This document shows, piece by piece, positions 8,939 through 19,700 of a DNA stretch of 64,000 nt. Source of the stretch: Imhoffiella purpurea (GTDB lineage: Bacteria > Pseudomonadota > Gammaproteobacteria > Chromatiales > Chromatiaceae); NCBI RefSeq assembly GCF_000585215.1, contig NZ_AONC01000025.1:124001-188000 (forward strand). Direction: 5' to 3'. Each line of letters opens with the position of its first letter. Positions within the stretch are counted from its first letter, which is position 1. The notes under the pieces were generated by a model. That model had not been told where the DNA came from. It saw nothing but the letters and a program-made list of their open reading frames with translations, and ran no database searches. A program made the translations under genes and the position numbers.

Positions 8939-11900
8939 ATGCTCGGTTTCTGGCCCGTCGCGCGTCTGTCGTTCCTGTCCGGCTTTTTGCTTCTCGTCCT
9001 GTCGTTGGCTCTCGGACATCCGCATCCTGCCTTCGCTGGCGAACGCGAGCTGACCATGACCCTGGGCACGGACTATTTCGGTCGCGATTTCGCCACGCTC
9101 AAGGGCGTGACCCTGGATGCCTGCAAGGCGGCCTGTCTGGACGACCAGCGCTGCAAGGCATTCACCTTCAATACCAAGGCCGGCTGGTGCTTCCTCAAGG
9201 AGAGCTTCGCGGATCCGCGTCCATTCGAGGGTGCCGTGTCGGGGCGCATTCGGGAGTCCGGGATGTCGAGTGTCGATCGGGCGTCGACCCGGGCCTCCGA
9301 GCTGGGCTTTCTCCCCCCCCGCGAGCTGAGCGCTGCGCGCGCCCTCGTCGAGACGCTCGCCCAGTCCGCACCCAAGGCGGCGTCGCGCGCGACACTGGTG
9401 GATCAGGCGCGCTCGGCCATGGCGGCCAAGAATCCGATGCGGGCGGCCGATCTCTATGCCGACGCGCTGGGACTCGGGGCCACCAGCCGAGACCTGTGGA
9501 TGGCCTTCTCGGAGGCAGCCGGTGCGGCATCGCCGTCGGGCTGGCAGGAGCGTCAGCGGTACGAGAAGGAGGCGACGGCGGCGGCCATCAATGCCTATCT
9601 GCGCTCGGACAGCGTTCAGGAGCGCGCCGACGCGCTTCAGCGGATGGGGATCTCGCTGGCCGATCGTCAACGCTGGAGACCAGCGATCCGTGCGACCCGC
9701 GCCTCGTTGGCATTGGTCGAGTCCGAGTCCCTGCGCGCCGATTACGACAAGCTGATCGCCGAGCACGGTTTCAGGGTGACGGGGCACGAGGTGGATTCGG
9801 ATGCCGCCGATCCGCGCATCTGCATCCAGTTCAGCGATCCCCTGGCGCGCGACCGGGCCAACCTGACCGATTTCGTGCGGATCCGCGACCGCACCGACCT
9901 GCCGGTCGAGGTCGAGGATCGCCAGATGTGCGTCGACGGCGTGCGTCACGGCGAGCGCTACGCGATCCAGGTGCGTTCGGGTCTGCCCGCTGCCGACGGC
10001 GAGGTGCTGACCAAGGGCAGCGATCTGGACATCTATGTGCGCGACCGCTCGCCGATGGCGCGCTTCCTCGGTCGCGCCTACGTCCTGCCCAAGGGCGGCG
10101 AGGCGGCCATTCCGGTCGTGTCCGTCAATACCGATCGGATCGATGCCGAGGTCTATCGCATCGGCGACCGCGCCCTGACCCAGGCGATGGACGACGGCGT
10201 CTGGCGGAAACAGCTCGACACATGGAGTGCCGGACGCATCCGGGAGGCGCTCGGCGAGTCGGTCTGGAAGGGCTGGGTCGAGGTGCGGTCCCAGCTCAAT
10301 CGCGAGGTGACGACGGCGGTTCCAGTGGGCGAGGTCGTCGCCGATCTCGAGCCCGGCGCCTATGCCATGACGGCCCGGGCGCACAATGCGACCGACGACT
10401 CGGATACCCGCGCCACCCAGTGGTTCGTGGTCACGGACCTGGGACTGGCGACCTTCTCGGGCAACGACGGACTGCATGCCCTGGTGCGCTCGCTGTCGAG
10501 CGCCGAGCCGGTCGCGGGTGTCGCGGTCCGTCTGATCGCGGTCAACAACCAGGTCCTGGGGCGAGGCACGACCGACGCCCAGGGTTATGCCCGATTCGCT
10601 CCGGGTCTGCTGCGGGGCACGGGCGGCAATGCCCCCGCGCTGCTGGTCGCCGAGGGCGAGGGCGGCGACTATGCCTTTCTCGATCTGACGCAGACGCCCT
10701 TCGATCTGTCCGATCGCGGCGTCGACGGCCGCCTGCCGCCCAAGCCGCTCGACGTCTATCTGGTCAGCGAGCGCGGCGCCTATCGGCCGGGCGAACTGGT
10801 GCATCTCACCGCCCTGATCCGCGACGCCCGGGCCAAGGCCGTGCCCGATCTGCCCATCACCTTCGTGGTCAGACGTCCGGACGGGGTCGAGTATCTGCGC
10901 CGGCTGACCCAGGACGCGGGACAGGGGGGGCATCAGCTCGATCTGTCCATCACCCGTACCGCCATGCGCGGGACCTGGCAGGCCTCGGTCTACAGCGATC
11001 CCAAGGCGTCCTCGCTGGCCGATCTCTCCTTCCTGGTCGAGGACTTCGAGCCCGAGCGACTGACCTTCGACCTGGAGGGCGGGGACGCGGCGATCGACCC
11101 GGACGACCCGGCGCCCATCGCGGTGGACGCGCGCTTCCTCTATGGCGCGCCCGCGGCCGGTCTGGCGGTCGAGGGCGAGGTCCGGGTGACGCCGACGGAC
11201 AGCCTGGCCGGATACGCGGGCTATCGCTTCGGTCTCGAGAGCGAATCCTTCGCGCCGGTCGGCGGCGCGCTACCCGCCGCCGAGACCGACGACTCCGGCA
11301 AGGCCGAGGTCGCCCTGACCTTTCCCGATCTGCCGCCGACCAGCAAGCCGCTCCAGGCCAGCGTTCAAGTGCGCGTGGTGGACGACAACGGCCGCCCGGT
11401 CGAGCGCTCCCTGACCCTGCCGCTCGCCGATACCCGGGGACGGATCGGCGTCAAGCCGCTGTTCGACGGCTCGGTGGAGGAGGGCGGCAACGCCCGCTTC
11501 GAGATCCTTGCGCTCGACGCGCAGGGCGAGCGGACCGCGCTGGCCGGGGTGCGCTGGACACTGTCTCGCGTGAACACCAGCTTCCAGTGGTACGCGTCCG
11601 ACGGCACCTGGGACTACGAGCCCGTCACCAGCACGCAGCGGGTGGCGAGCGGGACGTTGGATCTGGACGCTGAGAGTCCGGGCCGCATCGAGTCGCCGGT
11701 CGAGTGGGGCGCGTATCGGCTGGCCCTGGAGGACCCGAATGGATCCTCGCTGCCCGTGGACCTGGACTTCGAGGCCGGCTGGTACGTCGCGCCGGCCGCC
11801 CAGGACACGCCCGATCTGCTCAAGGTCTCGCTCGACCGGTCGCGCTATCGCGTCGGCGAGACGGTCAGGGCGCGTCTGGAGCCGCGCTTCGCCGGGCTGG

Positions 11901-14452
11901 CGCTGGTGATGGTGGTCGACGACCGTCTCGTCTCCATGCGCGCGGTCGCGGTGCCCGAGGACGGCGCCGAGGTCGAGCTGCCGGTGACGGCGGACTGGGG
12001 GCCCGGGGCCTACGTGACCGCCGTGCTCTATCGGCCCATGGATCTCGAGGCCAGGCGCATGCCGGCGCGGGCCATCGGCCTGACCTGGGCCACGGTGGAT
12101 CCTGGTCCGCGCCGGCTGGATCTCGCGCTGGACCTGCCGCCCGAGCTCCAGGGCTCCGTCAAGCCGCGTCAGACCATCGAGATCCCGGTCTCGGTCGCGC
12201 ATGCGCCCGCCGGCGAGCGGGTCTATGTGACGGTCGCGGCGGTCGATGTCGGCATCCTCAATCTCACCCGCTATCAGGCGCCCGCGCCCGACGGCTGGTA
12301 TTTCGCCCAGCGCCGGTTGGGCATGGAGATCCGGGATCTCTACGGTCAGCTGATCGATCGCATGCAGGGTGTGCCCGGCGTGGTGCGCTCGGGCGGCGAC
12401 GGGGCGCTGCTCAAGATGGAGGGGCCGCCGCCCACCGAGGAGCTGGTGGCCTTCCATTCGGGCGTGGTCGAGCTGGACGAGCGGGGACACGCCAGCGTCT
12501 CCTTCGACATCCCCGACTTCAACGGCACCATCCGGGTCATGGCCATGGCCTGGTCGGCGAGCGGGGTGGGACATGCGGTCGCCGATCTGCTGGTCCGCGA
12601 TCCCGTCGTGGTCGCGGCGGCACTGCCGCGCTTCCTGGCGCCCGGCGACCGCTCGCGCCTTCTGCTCAATCTGACCCATGTCGAGGGACCGGCCGGCGAC
12701 GTCTCCGTGCGGGTGTCGACCGAGGGCGGCCATACCCGCATCGCGCCCGAGTCGGCCGAGCAGTCGGCGACCCTGGCCGAGGGCGGCCGTCTCCAGCTCC
12801 GGGTGCCGATCGAGGCGCTGACGGTCGGTGACGATCGGCTCAGGATCGATCTGCGCACGCCCGACGGTCTGGATCTGACCAAGCGGCTCCGGGTGCCGGT
12901 GCGCTCCAACGCACCCGTGACCAGCCGCCGCCAGGTCCGCGAACTCGCCCCGGGCGCCGAGCTGCGTCTGGATGCGAGCTGGCTGGCCGACCGGCTCCCA
13001 GGCACCGGCTCGCTGCTGGTCTCGATCGGCGGGGCCGGCCGTCTGGACGTGGCCGGTCTGCTGATGGCGCTCGACCGCTATCCCTATGGCTGCACCGAAC
13101 AGCTGACCAGCCGGACCCTGCCGCTGCTCTATCTGGAGGATGTGGCGCGCTCGGTCGGTCTCGGCGGCGATGCCGAGCTCGGCGAGCGGGTGCGGACGGC
13201 GATCGGCGACATCCTCGCCAATCAGGGTAGCAACGGCGGCTTCGGGCTCTGGGGCAGCGCGAGCGGCGCCGATACCTGGCTCGACGCCTATGTCACGGAC
13301 TTCCTGACCCGGGCGCGCGAGCAGGGCTACGCGGTGCCCGAGGTGGCCTTCGGCACCGCGCTGGACAATCTGCGCAATGCCCTGTCCTACGCCCCGGATT
13401 TCAGCAAGGGTGGCGAGGAGATCGCCTATGCGCTCTATGTCCTGGCCCGCAACGGCCGGGCGGCGATCGGCGATCTGCGCTACTACGCCGACACCAAGCT
13501 CGACGCCTTCGCCACGCCCATGGCCAAGGCCCAGCTGGGGGCGGCCCTGGCGCTCTACGGCGACCGGCTGCGCGCCGACGCCCTCTTCCGCAACGCCCTG
13601 GCGATGTGGAACCAGGGCCGGGACGAGGGTGGCTGGCGCGCCGATTACGGCTCGCATCTGCGCGACGGCGCCGCGCTCCTGACCCTGGTGGCCGAGACCG
13701 GCAGCACGGCGGTCGATCGCCAGGGACTGGCCCGGCGGATCCAGGACGCCTGGGACCGGGACGGCCGCAGCAGCACCCAGGAGCAGTCCTGGCTGCTGCT
13801 GGCCGCCCACGCCATGATCGCGGCCGCCGATGGACCGGATCTGATGGTGAACGGCGAGCGCCGCTCGGGCGGACTCTATCGCCGTCTCAGCGATGCGGAC
13901 CTGGGCCGGGCGCCCCTGCGGATCGAGAATCCGGGCATGGAGCCCCTGGAGGTGCTGGTGACCGTCACCGGGGTGCCCGAGGTGCCCGAGCCGGCCGGAG
14001 GCGACGGCTATCGGATCGAGCGGGCCTATTACGATCTCGACGGACGGCGCATCCAGCCCAGCGGCGTCGACCAGGGCGAGCGCCTGATCGCCGTAGTCAC
14101 GGTCACCGCCGATCGCGCCCGCCGGGCCCGGCTGATCCTCGACGATCCGCTGCCCGCCGGATTCGAGATCGACAATCCGAATCTCATCAAGGCCGGTGCC
14201 GTCGCGGACATCCCCTGGTTGGGGTTCGAGGAGCAGGCGCGGCACGCCGAATTCCGGGCCGACCGCTTCGTGGGCGCGATCGATCGTGCCGAGGGTGCGG
14301 CGCTGCGGTTCCAGTTCGCCTATCGGTTGCGGGCCGTCTCGCCCGGCGTCTTCGCCCATCCGGCGGCGACGGTCGAGGATATGTACCGGCCCAGCCTGCG
14401 TGCCTGGACGGGGACCCAGGTCGTGGAGGTGTCGGAACCGGCGGCGACCTGA
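8939..14452 (+). CDS. Thioester-type bacterial alpha-2-macroglobulin with N-terminal PAN domain
   Basis: An 1837-residue periplasmic protein. ATG 8939, preceded by AAAGGGG, starts a signal peptide ending in PAFA. A PAN/Apple-like module follows with cysteines 62, 66, 72 and 84. Helical and MG domains come next, then a long array of beta-sandwich MG domains, and the thioester motif GCTEQ (Cys1385 to Gln1388) in an alpha/alpha toroid domain. There is no lipobox, unlike lipoprotein homologues such as E. coli YfhM. The family traps attacking proteases through the activated Cys-Gln thioester. The pbpC gene follows after 5 bases, the standard pairing thought to link protease trapping with wall repair. 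A start at 8876 is possible but has a poorer ribosome site. Confidence 0.94.
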   Translation: MLGFWPVARLSFLSGFLLLVLSLALGHPHPAFAGERELTMTLGTDYFGRDFATLKGVTLDACKAACLDDQRCKAFTFNTKAGWCFLKESFADPRPFEGAVSGRIRESGMSSVDRASTRASELGFLPPRELSAARALVETLAQSAPKAASRATLVDQARSAMAAKNPMRAADLYADALGLGATSRDLWMAFSEAAGAASPSGWQERQRYEKEATAAAINAYLRSDSVQERADALQRMGISLADRQRWRPAIRATRASLALVESESLRADYDKLIAEHGFRVTGHEVDSDAADPRICIQFSDPLARDRANLTDFVRIRDRTDLPVEVEDRQMCVDGVRHGERYAIQVRSGLPAADGEVLTKGSDLDIYVRDRSPMARFLGRAYVLPKGGEAAIPVVSVNTDRIDAEVYRIGDRALTQAMDDGVWRKQLDTWSAGRIREALGESVWKGWVEVRSQLNREVTTAVPVGEVVADLEPGAYAMTARAHNATDDSDTRATQWFVVTDLGLATFSGNDGLHALVRSLSSAEPVAGVAVRLIAVNNQVLGRGTTDAQGYARFAPGLLRGTGGNAPALLVAEGEGGDYAFLDLTQTPFDLSDRGVDGRLPPKPLDVYLVSERGAYRPGELVHLTALIRDARAKAVPDLPITFVVRRPDGVEYLRRLTQDAGQGGHQLDLSITRTAMRGTWQASVYSDPKASSLADLSFLVEDFEPERLTFDLEGGDAAIDPDDPAPIAVDARFLYGAPAAGLAVEGEVRVTPTDSLAGYAGYRFGLESESFAPVGGALPAAETDDSGKAEVALTFPDLPPTSKPLQASVQVRVVDDNGRPVERSLTLPLADTRGRIGVKPLFDGSVEEGGNARFEILALDAQGERTALAGVRWTLSRVNTSFQWYASDGTWDYEPVTSTQRVASGTLDLDAESPGRIESPVEWGAYRLALEDPNGSSLPVDLDFEAGWYVAPAAQDTPDLLKVSLDRSRYRVGETVRARLEPRFAGLALVMVVDDRLVSMRAVAVPEDGAEVELPVTADWGPGAYVTAVLYRPMDLEARRMPARAIGLTWATVDPGPRRLDLALDLPPELQGSVKPRQTIEIPVSVAHAPAGERVYVTVAAVDVGILNLTRYQAPAPDGWYFAQRRLGMEIRDLYGQLIDRMQGVPGVVRSGGDGALLKMEGPPPTEELVAFHSGVVELDERGHASVSFDIPDFNGTIRVMAMAWSASGVGHAVADLLVRDPVVVAAALPRFLAPGDRSRLLLNLTHVEGPAGDVSVRVSTEGGHTRIAPESAEQSATLAEGGRLQLRVPIEALTVGDDRLRIDLRTPDGLDLTKRLRVPVRSNAPVTSRRQVRELAPGAELRLDASWLADRLPGTGSLLVSIGGAGRLDVAGLLMALDRYPYGCTEQLTSRTLPLLYLEDVARSVGLGGDAELGERVRTAIGDILANQGSNGGFGLWGSASGADTWLDAYVTDFLTRAREQGYAVPEVAFGTALDNLRNALSYAPDFSKGGEEIAYALYVLARNGRAAIGDLRYYADTKLDAFATPMAKAQLGAALALYGDRLRADALFRNALAMWNQGRDEGGWRADYGSHLRDGAALLTLVAETGSTAVDRQGLARRIQDAWDRDGRSSTQEQSWLLLAAHAMIAAADGPDLMVNGERRSGGLYRRLSDADLGRAPLRIENPGMEPLEVLVTVTGVPEVPEPAGGDGYRIERAYYDLDGRRIQPSGVDQGERLIAVVTVTADRARRARLILDDPLPAGFEIDNPNLIKAGAVADIPWLGFEEQARHAEFRADRFVGAIDRAEGAALRFQFAYRLRAVSPGVFAHPAATVEDMYRPSLRAWTGTQVVEVSEPAAT

Positions 14453-14457
14453 CGTCT

Positions 14458-16638
14458 GTGGGTGCGGTTCGGCGCTACTGGCTGTACGCTCGGCGAGGAG
14501 CGGCGCGATTTCAGGGCTCGCGCGTCGGTTCGCAGGCCGGATCCTGGCCCGGCGGTCTGCTGGCCGTGCTCCTGGTGGCGGCAATCTTGCCGCCCGGGCT
14601 CGGACAGGGGCTCGGGTGGTTCCTGGAGCGGCTCGCGGTCCCCGATCTCCATCCGCCCACGTCCGCGCTCATGCTCGATCGCCAGGACCGGCTGTTGAGG
14701 CCATTCACCGTCGACGACGGACGCTGGCGTCTGCCGGTCGCGCTGGACGCGGTGGATCCGGGCTATCTGGCGATGCTGACGGCGGTCGAGGATCGGCGCT
14801 TCCGCGAGCATGCGGGCGTGGATCCGCTGGCGCTGGTGCGTGCGGCCTGGCAGTGGCTGAGCCAGGGGCACATCGTCTCGGGCGGCTCGACGCTCAGCAT
14901 GCAGCTCGCACGTCTGCTCGAGGGGCGCGGGACGCGGAGCCTGTCCGGCAAGCTGTCTCAGATCCTGACCGCCCTGGCGCTGGAGCGCCGGTTCGACAAG
15001 AACGCCATCCTGCGCGCCTATCTGACCCTGGCCCCCTATGGCGGCAACATCGAGGGCGTGCGGGCCGCCTCCCTGGCCTGGTTCGGCAAGGAGCCGAGAC
15101 GGCTGAGCGCGGCCGAGTCGGCCCTGCTGGTCGCCTTGCCCCAGGCGCCCGAGGCCAGACGGCCGGATCGGGATCCGGATGCCGCGCGGCGTGCCCGAGA
15201 CCGGATCCTGGCGCGCGTCCACGATTTGGGACTGATCGACCGGATCGCCCTGTCCGCCGCACTGCGCGAGCCGGTCCCGACCCGGCGCCGTCCCTTTCCC
15301 GTCCATGCGGCCCACCTCACCTGGCACGAGCATCGCGCGCATCCCGATCTGGCGACACAGCGGCTCGCCATCGACCTGGATCTCCAGTCGGGTCTCGAGC
15401 GCCTGGCGGAGGAAGCTGCGCGTCGTTTGGGTCCCAAGGTCTCGATGGCGATCCTGGTCGTCGATCACCGCAATGGCGATGTCGTCGCCGCGGTCGGATC
15501 GGCCGATCCCTTCGACGACGGACGGCGCGGATACATCGATATGACCCGGGCCCTGCGTTCTCCCGGATCCACGCTCAAACCCCTGATCTATGGCCTGGCC
15601 TTCGAGGACGGCGTCGCCCATCCCGAGAGCCTGATCGAGGATCGCCCGGCCGGTTTCTCCGGCTATGTGCCGACCAACTTCGATCGCGAGTTCCTGGGGA
15701 CGGTCACGGTGCGGCGTGCGCTGCAGCTCTCGCTCAACGTCCCAGCCGTGCGTCTGCTGGATGCCGTGGGCCCCGTGCGACTGGTGGCACGCATGCGCCG
15801 GGCGGGGGCCGATCCTCGACTGCCTGATGCGTCGCCCGCCGGACTGGCGATCGGGCTGGGAGGCGTGGGGCTGACCTTGCGCGATCTGGTCGGAATCTAC
15901 GCGGCATTGGCGCGTGGCGGCCGCGCGGTGGATCTCCGCGAGAACCTGACGCCGGCCCTCGGGGAACGAGGTGGCGGGCGGCGCTCGGTGAACGGAAATC
16001 CGCCGGTGCTCGACGAGCGGGCTGCCTGGACGGTTGCATCCATCCTGCGGGGCGTACCGACACCGAGCCGCACCCGGGCCGATGGGATCGCCTTCAAGAC
16101 GGGGACCTCATACGGCTATCGCGATGCCTGGGCGATCGGTTTCGACGGGCGCTGGGTCGCGGGCGTCTGGACCGGACGCCCGGATGGTGCGCCGGTGCCG
16201 GGTCTGATCGGAATCGAGTCCGCCGCGCCTGTGCTGATCGATGTCTTCGCGCGGCTGGGTGCGCGGGTCCCGTTGCGAGCCGCGCCCGCAGGAACGCTGA
16301 TGGCCTCGAGTTCGGCCAAGCTGCCGCCGCCCCTGCGTCATGCGCCTGCGGGTGGTGGGGAGAAGGGGGCGGCGCGTGCCGATCAGGCCCCTGAAATCGC
16401 CTATCCGCCCTCCGGGGCGCGCATCGATCTCGGGCTGTCCGGGGGCTCCGGCAGACCGCTTGCGCTCAAAGTCCGGGGTGGCCGCCCGCCCTTCACCTGG
16501 TTCGCCGACGGGAGTCCGATCCAGCGTCAGCCATTCGCGCGGGAGATCCTCTGGACGCCTGGAGGGGTCGGTTTTCTCGATGTGTCGGTCGTGGATGGCC
16601 AAGGCCATTCGGCTCGGGCGAGGGTGTTCCTCGAGTGA
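14458..16638 (+). CDS. pbpC: Penicillin-binding protein 1C (bifunctional transglycosylase/transpeptidase)
   Basis: About 726 residues. A membrane anchor lies near residues 30-55. The GT51 transglycosylase domain has catalytic Glu111 in EDRRFREH and the SGGSTLSMQLARLL motif. The transpeptidase domain has the active-site Ser371-T-L-Lys374 in SPGSTLKP, an SLN motif in LQLSLNVPAV and the KTGTS box at Lys547. A C-terminal BiPBP_C beta domain (YPPSGARI onward) completes the PBP1C architecture. It polymerises and cross-links peptidoglycan in the periplasm. GTG 14458 is chosen because it is the first start after the upstream stop (5 bases away); a GTG inside the upstream gene cannot be excluded. It is co-transcribed with the alpha-2-macroglobulin. 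Confidence 0.93.
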   Translation: MGAVRRYWLYARRGAARFQGSRVGSQAGSWPGGLLAVLLVAAILPPGLGQGLGWFLERLAVPDLHPPTSALMLDRQDRLLRPFTVDDGRWRLPVALDAVDPGYLAMLTAVEDRRFREHAGVDPLALVRAAWQWLSQGHIVSGGSTLSMQLARLLEGRGTRSLSGKLSQILTALALERRFDKNAILRAYLTLAPYGGNIEGVRAASLAWFGKEPRRLSAAESALLVALPQAPEARRPDRDPDAARRARDRILARVHDLGLIDRIALSAALREPVPTRRRPFPVHAAHLTWHEHRAHPDLATQRLAIDLDLQSGLERLAEEAARRLGPKVSMAILVVDHRNGDVVAAVGSADPFDDGRRGYIDMTRALRSPGSTLKPLIYGLAFEDGVAHPESLIEDRPAGFSGYVPTNFDREFLGTVTVRRALQLSLNVPAVRLLDAVGPVRLVARMRRAGADPRLPDASPAGLAIGLGGVGLTLRDLVGIYAALARGGRAVDLRENLTPALGERGGGRRSVNGNPPVLDERAAWTVASILRGVPTPSRTRADGIAFKTGTSYGYRDAWAIGFDGRWVAGVWTGRPDGAPVPGLIGIESAAPVLIDVFARLGARVPLRAAPAGTLMASSSAKLPPPLRHAPAGGGEKGAARADQAPEIAYPPSGARIDLGLSGGSGRPLALKVRGGRPPFTWFADGSPIQRQPFAREILWTPGGVGFLDVSVVDGQGHSARARVFLE

Positions 16639-16714
16639 GACCGGGCGACACCGGCGACGCTCTGGGGATGCGGGCTTCGGTTTTCCAGTGGAATGCGGGC
16701 AGGCGCGAAGCGCA

Positions 16715-19700
16715 TCAGCTCAAGACCGCAGAATATTCGGTCACGATGAGTATCGCGATGGCCAAGGCCCACGCCAAGGCCCTGAATACGGGTTCGTTGT
16801 ACCATTCGGTGAAGGCCCCGTCGTGGATGGACTCGATGCGCCGAACCACGGCGAGCAATCTGTCGGATGGCGTTCTCGCTGCACGGTAATCGATGCCGGC
16901 GATCTCGTCTTTCAGATCCCTCAACAGCTGATTGCGGATGCGTCGAGCCGTTCCGCGCAAGAGGATGCCGGCCACCAGTGCGATGCCGATGCTGACGCCG
17001 ATGAGCAGCAGAACCGATGCCGGCGTACCCCAATTGTCGAACCTGGAACTCAGGGAGAGCATCAGAAAGAGGATGACCACGATCGGCAGGTGGACGAACT
17101 GGGCCGCGGGTGCGGTGCGTTCCGCGATGAGCTCGGTGGAGAGCCAATAGTCTCGCGCCGACGCGAGATTGCCTGCCTGATCGAACTGGCACTGGGCCTC
17201 GCTCTGATAGGCTCCGATGGGCCAGCTGAAGCCGTCGGTCGTCTCGAATTTTCGTAGGAAACGGCTGCATAGTAACGCCTCGTCGACCGCGGCGAGCAGA
17301 AGCAGCATGAAAGGCAATCCGGCGAAGAGCCAGCCATTCGCCATTCCCAGCCAGTAGGAGTGGTCACCGCGATAGGGTGGCAGGGGCGTGCTCAGTCCGT
17401 AGACCATGAAAAATGACAGGAGCCAGAATGCCAGTGTGGCGGGGACGACGCGAGCGGCCCTTGCCAGTAGGGTCGCGTGTCGGCGATAGCGCTGCCATTC
17501 CGTCTGGATCGAGGGACGGGCACCGCGATCGTTTTCGGACCGCACACGCACGTCATCTTCTCTTCGGCCGATCCGGAAACCGATAAGCATGCTCAATCGT
17601 GCCCAAAGAGAGGGCCAGGTCGTCTGATAGCCGAAGAATTTGCACGCCTTCTCGGCAATCGGGGTCGTGCGATCGCTGCCGCGTCCTTCGGACCAGGCAG
17701 GGTAATCGTCTGGGGCCTGCTCATGGGGGCCAGATTCCTGGAGACCGAAGCGCTGGGTGATCCTCTCGTCCCCATCCTTCAGCTGGCGCCAACCATGGAC
17801 GAGGAGCAGTGAGGCCGCGAGTCCGGCGATCAGTCTCATGATCTCCGACGGCCAGGTGCTGATGCCGCTGACGAAGGCGAAGGGTTCCTGGCACGAAGGA
17901 AATTCGAGTACTGCGATGATGGTCAGGGCGATGTAGATCGAAACGATGAGCATCGATGGATGATTCAGGTGCCAGCGCCATAGAGATGGATGCGAGGTCG
18001 CGAACTCGAAATGCGGGTTCGGAGAGTCGAATCGGCGGATCAGCGACGAGCCGTTGCTGGACAAGGACCTGATGGCGAACAGCCCCATCAGGGCGATGAG
18101 CGCCAAGGTGATCAGATGGGTTCTCAGGAAGCTGAGGATGCCGGAATTCCAATGCTGCGTTCGGGCTGTCGCAATGTCGTCGAAATCTATCGTCTTGTCG
18201 GCAGGCCCCTTTCCCGATGTGGCGACCGAGGCTTGCCCTCTGGGGCGAACGGGCAGCGACGAATACCAGTGCTTATCCGCTTGGATCGCTGGGATCTCGG
18301 GTGGTTCGACCTGGAAGAACCGGTGCCGCCCTACCTCGAAGAGCAGATGGCCGCTGCTGCGGACCTGTTCGGCGAGTTTGGCCTCGTCGCCCTGTAAAAT
18401 CGCGAGCGTCGCAAGGTAGACCGAGGTTTGCAGTGAATGGCGAAATGGCGGGAATTCCCCCTGAGTGTACGCATCTCTTGGCCTATCCAGATTTTGACGC
18501 GGGCTCAGTCCGAAAGGGGCGGTAATGATGAGGTTGCGTGTGTGTGAAAATGCCTTGGCGTCGAGCAGGCCGGCATCCAGGTCGTTGGTGAAATAGAGGT
18601 GGGAGGGGAAGCGCTCCTTGAGTGCTTGAAGGATCAGTAGTTTGTCATAGTAGTTCGATCCCAGGATGCCGAAGGCCCTGATCGCGCCTCGATCGGTGCT
18701 TTTCAGCGCGACGTCCAGGTCGGCGATCTGTTGGGTGAGGCGTCGCAGATAGTCGTATTGGTTGGTTCCGATCGCGGGTTCCTTGAAGCCGGCATCCTGA
18801 CCGGCGGCGATAGCCATCAGATCCAGCTTGCCGTCTTTGATGAGTGATGCGTTGTTCGAAGGCGGTGTCGTGACCGCCGAGCAGGTTCCATCGAGGCCGC
18901 GCATGTAGAAAAAGGTGTGCACCCAGGGAGGCGGTGGCACGTTTTCGGGGCAGGGGTCGCTGGCTCTGTTGTTTTGGCACCAGAGATCTGCGATCCGTGA
19001 TTGGAACATTCGGGGGAGTGCGCGTCCGAATCTCGTGTCTTGCTCCGAGATCAGTGCGATATGGTCGCGCGACTCCAATGGGGTTGGGGATTCTCGTCCT
19101 GGGCCTGGATTGTGAGCGGCGAGGAAGGCGTGAATCAAGGATGCGTAACCGCCTTGCCGCTGGGTAGGGTCGACTCCACGAGTCTTGAGCTCTTCCACGA
19201 GGAGATGGATCGCCTTGTCGTCCGAGTGGATCGTGCGGTGTACGACGACGTTTGCGCATGGCGCATCTCGGTCGCTGTAGACTTTAGGGTCCCTGATCCT
19301 GATCGACTCCGCTGCCAGCCTGTCGAGTCGATCGCCGTGAAAGGCGGGGCTTAGCAGCGTGATCGGAGCGGTGGCGAAAGGCGACACGAGCTTGAAGTTG
19401 ATCGGCTTGTCGGCCCATGGTGACGATATCAGGTCTTCGGCGGTGGGATCGGCTCGATTGTCGATATGCGAGTATGCCCCGTCACATTGGGAGCCACGCC
19501 AGCCGAGCAGTTCGACGTAGATGCGCTTCAGGCTATCGGAGGAGGCGGGTCCGATGACGCGAATGCTGCAGGATGTGAACGCAGGGTTTGTGGATTTGCG
19601 TGATGGATCGGGTTTGGTGCAGTAGAAGGGTCTTGGGGAGGTGTTATCCTGCTTGTTCTGGGGATAGCCGATCTCTTCGACGAGCTTGTCGACCGTCGTC

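Noticed and set aside
11270-14584. 1104-codon antisense frame inside the alpha-2-macroglobulin gene
   Set aside because: High-GC antisense frame with repetitive Arg/Gly/Gln composition. The plus-strand frame has a signal peptide and a GCTEQ thioester.
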